DNA of 7,963 bases from Acidobacteriota bacterium. GTDB lineage: Bacteria > Acidobacteriota > Vicinamibacteria > Vicinamibacterales > UBA2999. Position 1 is the first letter of the stretch. The number at the start of each line of letters is the position of its first letter. The stretch spans positions 1-7,963 of the forward strand of contig CANJYC010000072.1 of assembly GCA_947478985.1 (NCBI GenBank), in the 5' to 3' direction. The position numbers and the translations under genes were made by a program. Below, one piece after another: positions 1-4,964 of the stretch. The notes under the pieces are model-generated. The model was not told the origin of the DNA and did not search any database. It saw only the letters and a list, made by a program, of their open reading frames with translations.

Positions 1-824
1 CGGCGCACGTCGCGCCCGGCCTCGCTGGCCACCTCGAACGCGGCCGCCGCCGGACTGTTGGCGGGCATGACGCCGGTGACACCGGGAATCGCGGCAAGCG
101 CGCTCCGGACGTCGTCACCCGCGGCATCGACCTGGACATACATCGCCTCGGAACCGCGCAGCCGCGACGTGAGGTTCTCCGGCGTGTCGATGGCCACGAC
201 GTGACCCTTATTGATGATGACGACGCGCTGGCAGGTCTGACTGACTTCCGGCAGGATGTGCGTGCTCAGGATGATGGTGTGGTCGCCCGCCAGTTCCTTG
301 ATGAGCTTGCGCGTCTCGATGATCTGCTTCGGGTCCAGACCGGCGGTCGGTTCGTCCAGAATCAGCACGTCCGGGTTGTGGATGAGCGCCTGCGCCAGCC
401 CGACACGCTGCTTGTAGCCCTTCGAGAGCTTGCCGCAGTGGCGCGCGGCCATGTCCGAGATCCGGGTGCGCTCCATGATCGTGGCGACGCGCGCCTTGCG
501 TTCGCTTCGGGGCACGCCCTTGATGCGCGAGACGAACATCAGATAGTCGCGGACGGTCATGTCCGGGTAGAGCGGCGGGGTTTCCGGAAGGTAGCCGGTG
601 CGCCGCTTCGCCTCGATGGGCTCGCTGAACACGTCGTACCCGGCGACGAGCGCCTTGCCTTCGCTGGCCGGCATGTAGCCGGTCAGGACACGCATCGTCG
701 TCGTCTTGCCGGCGCCATTCGGTCCGAGAAATCCGAGGATCTCGCCCTTCTCGACCTTGAAGCTCACGTCGTTGACCGCCGTGAACCCGCCGTACCGCTT
801 GGTGAGGTGCTGGACCTCGATCAC
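1..824 (-). CDS. ABC transporter ATP-binding protein, GldA-like (3' end outside window)
   Basis: This is the nucleotide-binding subunit of an ABC transporter; it should sit on the inner face of the membrane and power a partner permease. Reading the reverse strand gives 274 codons before the window edge. Visible motifs are Walker A GPNGAGKT (residues 34-41), signature LSKGY (133-137), Walker B LILDE (154-158) and the switch histidine H189 in ILSTH. The Q-loop position reads YLPETPPLY, with Glu81 in place of the usual Gln. This and LSKGYKQRVGLAQAL resemble the GldA/gliding-motility type of ABC-2 ATPase. Residues from about 210 form the C-terminal extension of that family, and perhaps 30-40 residues are missing. 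The start is GTG at 824, with GGAGG seven bases upstream. GldA-type ATPases usually precede an ABC-2 permease and GldG-like genes, which would lie left of the window. A role in gliding is not implied, since the family is common in non-gliding bacteria. Confidence 0.93.
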   Translation of the reverse strand, partial: MIEVQHLTKRYGGFTAVNDVSFKVEKGEILGFLGPNGAGKTTTMRVLTGYMPASEGKALVAGYDVFSEPIEAKRRTGYLPETPPLYPDMTVRDYLMFVSRIKGVPRSERKARVATIMERTRISDMAARHCGKLSKGYKQRVGLAQALIHNPDVLILDEPTAGLDPKQIIETRKLIKELAGDHTIILSTHILPEVSQTCQRVVIINKGHVVAIDTPENLTSRLRGSEAMYVQVDAAGDDVRSALAAIPGVTGVMPANSPAAAAFEVASEAGRDVR

Positions 825-853
825 GCGTCTGCCTCCGTCTGAATTACCTGTAA

Positions 854-883
854 GTTCTAGACCGCAAGCCTGTTAGCTCACAA
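854..883 (-). promoter_or_regulatory. putative sigma70-like promoter for the GldA-like gene
   Basis: On the reverse strand, TTGTGA (883-878) and TAGAAC (859-854) are separated by 18 bases; each matches four of six consensus positions. This would start a transcript about 23-25 bases before the GTG at 824, with the GGAGG ribosome site inside the leader. It is a pattern match only; the rest of the 825-971 spacer shows no RNA gene or further coding signal. Confidence 0.4.
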
Positions 884-944
884 TCTCGTCATCCTAGCCG
901 ATGCAGCCTGCCCCGGCAACCTTCCGACGTCGCATTGCGTCATT

Positions 945-956
945 TGGTTGTAACCA
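945..956. promoter_or_regulatory. small inverted repeat upstream of the metal ATPase gene
   Basis: TGGTT-GT-AACCA is a perfect 5-bp dyad with a 2-base centre, ending 15 bases before the ATPase ATG. Genes for Zn/Cd exporters are commonly controlled by ArsR/SmtB- or MerR-type metal sensors binding dyads near the promoter, so this could be an operator. It is short, matches no known operator consensus that I recognise, and no regulator gene is in the window. Chance occurrence is quite possible. Confidence 0.2.
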
Positions 957-971
957 TCAACACTAGGAGTC

Positions 972-3074
972 ATGGCCTCGCCTGAACCGGTCGTCTGCAC
1001 CAGGTGCGAGCTGCACGCGGAGGCGGTATTTCGCGTCGAGGGCATGGACTGCAACGAGGAAGTCGTCATCCTCGAACGCCGGTTGAAGCCGCTCGCCGGT
1101 CTCGAAGCCGTGTCCGCCGATCTGATCGGACAGCGCCTTCACGTGAAGTACGACGCCGCCCGGTTAACGACCGCCGCGATGGTCGACGCAGTGGGGCAGA
1201 CCGGCATGCGGATGTGGCTCGAGCACGAGGAGCCCACCACCGGCGGCGCGGCCGCCGCATGGCGCTGGAGACTGGTGCTCGGATCGGCGCTGGCGATGGC
1301 CGGGGGTGTCGTGGCCGGCATGGCCGGCGCGCCCCGTGTGTCGCCAGGACTCTATGTTGTGGCGACGCTGCTCGGTGCGGTCTATCCCATCCGCAAGGCG
1401 GCAACGGCCCTTCGGCTGCGCACGATCGACATCAATGTGCTCATGGTGATCGCGGTCACCGGCGCGCTCACGCTCGGGCAGTGGTTCGAGGCGGCGAGCG
1501 TCGTCTTCCTCTTCGCCGTCGCGCAGTGGCTGGAGGTGCGCACCATGGAGCGCGCGCGCCATGCGATCACCGCGCTCGTCGATCTGTCGCCGCGTGAGGC
1601 GACGGTCAAGCGCGGCGCCGGTGAGGAGCGGGTCGCCGTCACGGCCGTCCAGGTCGGCGACGAGATCGTGCTGCGCCCTGGCGACAAGGTGCCGCTCGAC
1701 GGCATCGTCATCCGGGGCCACAGTGACGTCAACGAAGCGCCGCTCACCGGCGAGTCGCTGCCGGTGGACAAGGCAGCGGGGGACGAAGTGTACGCGGGCA
1801 CGATGCTGGGGCGCGGCGCGCTCGAGCTGCGCGTGACGCGAGTGGTGCGCGACACGCGCCTCGCGCACATCATTCATCTTGTCGAGACGGCCCAGGCCAG
1901 CCGCGCGCCGGTTCAGTCGTTCGTCGATCGCTTCGCGCGCCGCTATACACCGGCCGTCCTGCTGATGGCACTCGGGGTGGCGCTGGTGCCGTTCGTCACT
2001 GGCGCGGGTGATGGCGCAGTGTGGTTCTACCGATCGCTCGTCCTGCTGGTCATTGCCTGCCCATGCGCGCTGGTGATTTCCACTCCTGTATCCGTCGTGG
2101 CCGCGCTCTCCGCGGCCGCCAGGCACGGCGTGCTGATCAAGGGTGGCGCGCATCTCGAGCGGCTCGCGGGCGTGCGCGTCGTGGCCTTCGACAAGACCGG
2201 GACGCTGACGCGCGGCGAGCTCGAGGTGGTGTCGGTGAAGGCGGACGCCACCCTGTCCGCGCGCGACGTGCTGCGGTACGCGGCGGCGGTGGAGTCGCGC
2301 TCGGAGCACGTGATTGCGCGCGCCGTGGTGCGCCATGCGCGCGCGGAGGGCGTCGACATCCCACCGGTGACCGCATTCACCTCCACACCGGGCATGGGAG
2401 CGCAGGGGATGGTCGATGGGCGGCAGGTTGTCGTCGGCAATGCCGCGATGATGGCCGCCCGCGGCATCACGGCATCGCCCGGACCCAGTGTGGTTGTGGC
2501 TGTGGATGGTGTCGCGGTGGGGACGATGGCGGTGGTGGACACGCCCCGGCCGGCGGCGAGCGAGACGATCGCGCGACTGCGCGAGCACGGCATCCGTCAC
2601 GTCGTGATGCTTACCGGCGACACCGAGCAGCAGGCGCGTGTGCTGGCCGCCCAGGTTGGCGTGGACGCCTACTTCGCGGGGCTCTCGCCGGCGGACAAGC
2701 ATGCGCATGTGCGGTCGCTGCGCGAAACGTATGGAGCCGTGATGACGGTGGGCGACGGCATCAACGACGCCGCCGCGCTGGCGGCCTCCGACATCGGCGT
2801 GGCGATGGGGGCGGCCGGCTCGGACGTGGCGCTCGAGACGGCGGACGTAGCGTTGATGTCCGACGAGCTGCTCAAGCTGCCGTATGCGCTCCGGCTTGCT
2901 CGCGCGACGCTGCGGAACATCAGGACCAACGTCGCCATCTCGCTGGCGCTGAAGGCGGCGTTTCTCGTGCTGGCGGTTACCGGTTCGGCGACGCTCTGGA
3001 TGGCGGTGCTCGCCGACACGGGCGCATCCGTAATCGTCGTCGCCAACGCCCTCCGCCTGCTGCGCGCGCGCTAG
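972..3074 (+). CDS. heavy-metal translocating P1B-type ATPase (Zn/Cd/Pb export type, ZntA/CadA-like)
   Basis: A 700-residue inner-membrane pump that should use ATP to export divalent soft metals (Zn, Cd, Pb, perhaps Co). The N-terminus has a CTRCELH cluster (Cys9, Cys12) and one metal-binding HMA domain (about 18-80) with GMDCNEE (24-30), the acidic variant typical of Zn/Cd pumps rather than the copper GMTCxxC. Further motifs are the actuator TGES (259-262), the membrane CPC (363-365) followed by ALVISTPV, as in ZntA/CadA, the phosphorylated Asp407 in DKTGT, TGD (548-550), GDGIND (594-599) and DTGAS (682-686), whose Asp is the extra metal ligand of Zn pumps. The usual SEHP of the nucleotide domain reads SEHV (444-447), so Pro is lost while His446 is kept. 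Length and domain order are normal. The ATG at 972 has AGGAG about four bases upstream. The gene stands alone and its stop overlaps the convergent receiver-PilZ gene. Exact metal specificity cannot be settled from sequence. Confidence 0.95.
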   Translation: MASPEPVVCTRCELHAEAVFRVEGMDCNEEVVILERRLKPLAGLEAVSADLIGQRLHVKYDAARLTTAAMVDAVGQTGMRMWLEHEEPTTGGAAAAWRWRLVLGSALAMAGGVVAGMAGAPRVSPGLYVVATLLGAVYPIRKAATALRLRTIDINVLMVIAVTGALTLGQWFEAASVVFLFAVAQWLEVRTMERARHAITALVDLSPREATVKRGAGEERVAVTAVQVGDEIVLRPGDKVPLDGIVIRGHSDVNEAPLTGESLPVDKAAGDEVYAGTMLGRGALELRVTRVVRDTRLAHIIHLVETAQASRAPVQSFVDRFARRYTPAVLLMALGVALVPFVTGAGDGAVWFYRSLVLLVIACPCALVISTPVSVVAALSAAARHGVLIKGGAHLERLAGVRVVAFDKTGTLTRGELEVVSVKADATLSARDVLRYAAAVESRSEHVIARAVVRHARAEGVDIPPVTAFTSTPGMGAQGMVDGRQVVVGNAAMMAARGITASPGPSVVVAVDGVAVGTMAVVDTPRPAASETIARLREHGIRHVVMLTGDTEQQARVLAAQVGVDAYFAGLSPADKHAHVRSLRETYGAVMTVGDGINDAAALAASDIGVAMGAAGSDVALETADVALMSDELLKLPYALRLARATLRNIRTNVAISLALKAAFLVLAVTGSATLWMAVLADTGASVIVVANALRLLRAR

Positions 3075-3793
3075 GCCTTGCGGTTCGAGAAGAAGTGCCC
3101 ATGGACGAATGCGTCGAGGGCGCTCCTGGAGGCCGGCCCGATCTCCGTGAACTCGAGACCCATGCCGGTGAGGCGATCGACCCACGCGACCCTGGCCTCA
3201 GCCTCAATGTCATCGTGGCCACCCGGAACCCGGAAGCGCACTTTCAGAACGGTCTTCGGCGCGAGGGGACTGGTGGTGCGGATGGCGACGCCGTTCTGGC
3301 TCAGGTTGAGCGTGAACCCCGACGCGATCGTGTTGCCGAAGCGGTAGGAGATTGGAATGGCACAGGTGACGCGCGGGCTTGACCGGCGGTTGTGATTGTC
3401 GGGAAACAAGTGCGGCGTCAGGCTGGCCACGATGTGGTGCGGCGAGGTGTATTCGTTGATGTAGCCAGCGACCCCGAGACGGGTGAGCGCGCGGACTTCG
3501 TCGGCGCTGGCAATGGTGCCGCTGAAGACGACGAGCGGTGCGGTACACGACGCGACCGCTTTCAGCGCCTGCACCATCTCGAGGCCCCGTCCCGGCGGGA
3601 GCCGCAGGTCGAGGACGATCAGATCGACGTGCATATCGGGGGCGCGCGCCTGTGCCAGCAGGTCGTCGCCGGTGTGCACGGCGATCGCGTGATGCCCGGA
3701 ATGGCGCAGCGCTAGCGAGAACCGGTCGCGGACGAATGCCGTGTCGTCCGCAACGACGACGGTTCTGGCGGCGGTCAGCGTGACGGCGGGCAT
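3071..3793 (-). CDS. response regulator with receiver and PilZ domains
   Basis: This 240-residue protein joins a two-component receiver domain to a PilZ domain, which binds cyclic di-GMP in many family members, so it may integrate phosphorylation with c-di-GMP signalling (motility, polysaccharide or surface behaviour). In the receiver (about 10-128) I see the acidic pair Asp16-Asp17, phosphoacceptor Asp62 in LIVLDLRLP and Ser91 in VVFSG. The normally invariant Lys position aligns with Glu114 (GYINEY), which may alter phosphorylation or switching. The PilZ part (about 136-236) has R137xxxR141 and NLSQNG (163-168), both halves of the c-di-GMP motif. There is no DNA-binding or enzymatic output domain. 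The ATG at 3793 is the only early start that keeps the whole receiver fold, although no clear ribosome site precedes it. No histidine kinase lies beside it, so its partner is unknown. It converges on the metal ATPase, but nothing suggests a shared function. Confidence 0.92.
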   Translation of the reverse strand: MPAVTLTAARTVVVADDTAFVRDRFSLALRHSGHHAIAVHTGDDLLAQARAPDMHVDLIVLDLRLPPGRGLEMVQALKAVASCTAPLVVFSGTIASADEVRALTRLGVAGYINEYTSPHHIVASLTPHLFPDNHNRRSSPRVTCAIPISYRFGNTIASGFTLNLSQNGVAIRTTSPLAPKTVLKVRFRVPGGHDDIEAEARVAWVDRLTGMGLEFTEIGPASRSALDAFVHGHFFSNRKA

Positions 3794-3836
3794 CAGGATA
3801 GTTATCGGTTGTGGTATGTACTGCCGCTAGAGCGCG

Positions 3837-3866
3837 TTGCACGCGTCGTTGAAAGCCCGATATACT
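3837..3866 (+). promoter_or_regulatory. putative sigma70-like promoter of the zinc-ribbon/larE gene chain
   Basis: TTGCAC (3837-3842) and TATACT (3861-3866) are separated by 18 bases; the second box matches five of six consensus positions. Transcription would begin near 3873, leaving a leader of about 40 bases before the ATG at 3916. It lies in the 122-base divergent spacer (3794-3915) shared with the receiver-PilZ gene. I could not find an equally good promoter for the minus-strand gene in that spacer. Confidence 0.6.
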
Positions 3867-3915
3867 CTGATTTTCTGCCCTTCGAGCGCGGCCACGGCCG
3901 TTGCATGGAGCCCGT

Positions 3916-4146
3916 ATGGCGACCTGCCCTGAGTGCGAATTCGACGAGATCGATACCCAAGAATTTGAAGAGGGAGACACCGTGAGCTGTCCCGAATGCG
4001 GAAAGAGCCTCGTGGTCATGGGCCCTGATGAAGTCGAAGTGGCTGATGACGACGACCTCGACGATGACGATGACGACGACGAGGACGACGAGGACGAAGA
4101 CGACGAGGATGAGGACGACGAGGACGAAGACGACGAGGACGAGTGA
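3916..4146 (+). CDS. small LysW-like zinc-ribbon protein with polyacidic tail
   Basis: A 76-residue protein with two halves. Residues 1-36 form a zinc ribbon: C4xxC7 and C25xxC28, with spacing and flanks (CPEC...EEGDTVSCPECGKSLVV) like the LysW/ArgW amino-group carrier proteins of lysine and arginine biosynthesis. Residues 38-76 are almost only Asp and Glu, built of five-residue repeats, and end in Glu. True LysW ends in an EDWGE-type tail whose terminal Glu carries the substrate; that motif is absent and no Lys biosynthesis gene is near, so a LysW function should not be assumed. The start chosen is ATG at 3916, with GGAG five bases upstream; an in-frame TTG at 3901 would add five residues and has no such site. 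Its stop overlaps the start of larE by four bases (GTGA), so the two are probably translated together. It may bind zinc and, through the tail, other cations or basic partners. The biological role is unknown. Confidence 0.85.
   Translation: MATCPECEFDEIDTQEFEEGDTVSCPECGKSLVVMGPDEVEVADDDDLDDDDDDDEDDEDEDDEDEDDEDEDDEDE
4090..4143 (+). repeat. 15-bp in-frame tandem repeat coding the acidic tail
   Basis: Three full units of 15 bases (4090-4104, 4105-4119, 4120-4134) and a partial fourth (4135-4143) encode the peptide unit EDEDD. The first and third units are identical and the second differs at two synonymous third positions, which points to duplication followed by drift. A looser run of GAC/GAT codons precedes it from about 4045. 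Because the unit is a multiple of three, copy-number change would keep the frame and preserve coupling to larE. Confidence 0.85.
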
Positions 4147-4964
4147 CCGGTGAAGCGGCCAAGGAGCAGCACCTGCACGCGCTCCTGGCCTCGTATGAAT
4201 CGGTCATCGTCGCCTTCAGCGGCGGCGTCGACAGTGCCTACCTCGCGTGGGCGGCCACGCGCGTGCTCGGACCCCTCGCGCTCTGCGTCACCGCCGACAG
4301 TCCCAGCTACCCCGATCATCACCGACAGCTCGCGCTGAGCCTGGCGCGCGATTTCGGCCTGCATCACGAGATCATCCAGACCGCCGAACTCGAGCGTGAC
4401 GACTACCGCGCCAACCCGGTCAACCGCTGCTACTACTGCAAGCACGAGCTCTACACGTCGCTCTCGCGCGTGGCGGCGGTCCGTGGCTTCAGCGTGATCG
4501 TTGACGGCAGCAATGCCGACGATCGCGGGGACTACCGCCCGGGCCGTCAGGCCGCACGTGAGTTCGGCGTGCGCAGCCCGCTCGACGAAGCGGCGTTGAC
4601 GAAGGCGGAGATTCGAGAGCTGTCGCGGCGCGCCGGACTGCCGACGTGGGACGAGCCGGCCTCGGCGTGCCTCTCATCCCGCATCCCCTATCTCTCGGAA
4701 GTGACCGACGGGAAGCTGCGGATGATCGAGGCGGCCGAGCAGGTGCTGCGGGGCCTGGGCTTTCGCATTTGCCGCGTCCGGCATCATGAGACGCTGGCGC
4801 GGATCGAGATCGGCCGCGACGAGCTGGCCCGCGCGCTCGAGCCCGAGATTCGTGACCGCATCGTGCGCGAACTGCGAGCCCTCGGATATCAGCACGTGAC
4901 GATCGATCTGCAGGGATATAGGATGGGCAGCCTGAATGAAGGGGTCCGCCTCCACCCGGCCTGA
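4143..4964 (+). CDS. larE: ATP-dependent sulfur transferase LarE
   Basis: A 273-residue cytoplasmic PP-loop ATPase. LarE adenylates the carboxylates of a nicotinate-derived dinucleotide/mononucleotide precursor and converts them to thiocarboxylates for the nickel-pincer cofactor of lactate racemase and relatives. The sequence shows the ATP loop SGGVDS (26-31), DGSNADDRGDYRPG (121-134), SPL (145-147), SACLSSRIPY (174-183) and the family ending DLQGYRMGSLNE. Cys176 corresponds to the sulfur-donating Cys of Lactobacillus LarE. Cys96 and Cys99 (CYYCK) add two more cysteines, the arrangement described for LarE proteins that hold a [4Fe-4S] cluster and use it catalytically. The start is GTG at 4143, overlapping the zinc-ribbon stop; the protein is full length from there. 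LarB, LarC and LarA are not in the window, so the product may be the pincer cofactor made with distant genes, or another thiolated compound. The last 29 bases overlap the next gene. Confidence 0.93.
   Translation: MTGEAAKEQHLHALLASYESVIVAFSGGVDSAYLAWAATRVLGPLALCVTADSPSYPDHHRQLALSLARDFGLHHEIIQTAELERDDYRANPVNRCYYCKHELYTSLSRVAAVRGFSVIVDGSNADDRGDYRPGRQAAREFGVRSPLDEAALTKAEIRELSRRAGLPTWDEPASACLSSRIPYLSEVTDGKLRMIEAAEQVLRGLGFRICRVRHHETLARIEIGRDELARALEPEIRDRIVRELRALGYQHVTIDLQGYRMGSLNEGVRLHPA

Noticed and set aside
201..842. A plus-strand frame of 213 codons opposite the ABC ATPase
   Set aside because: It is antisense to clear Walker A, signature and Walker B motifs and has no recognisable content.
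935..965. A MerR-type promoter with a 19-base spacer before the metal ATPase
   Set aside because: TTGCGT is present, but the bases at the -10 position (ACACTA) do not resemble the consensus.
1164..3185. A very long minus-strand open frame (673 codons) opposite the metal ATPase
   Set aside because: Its product is Arg/His-rich low-complexity sequence with no domain, which is the usual mirror of a GC-rich coding gene. The plus-strand ATPase has all its motifs.
3849..3866. TTGAAA (3849-3854) as a -35 box with TATACT
   Set aside because: The spacer would be only six bases; TTGCAC at 3837 gives the proper 18.
3901..3915. An upstream TTG start for the zinc-ribbon protein
   Set aside because: It lacks a ribosome site, while the ATG at 3916 has GGAG at a suitable distance and gives the short N-terminus usual for this ribbon.
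3210..4445. A minus-strand frame encoding a long poly-serine stretch
   Set aside because: The serine run is the complement of the Asp/Glu tail codons, and the frame crosses two real genes and a promoter spacer.
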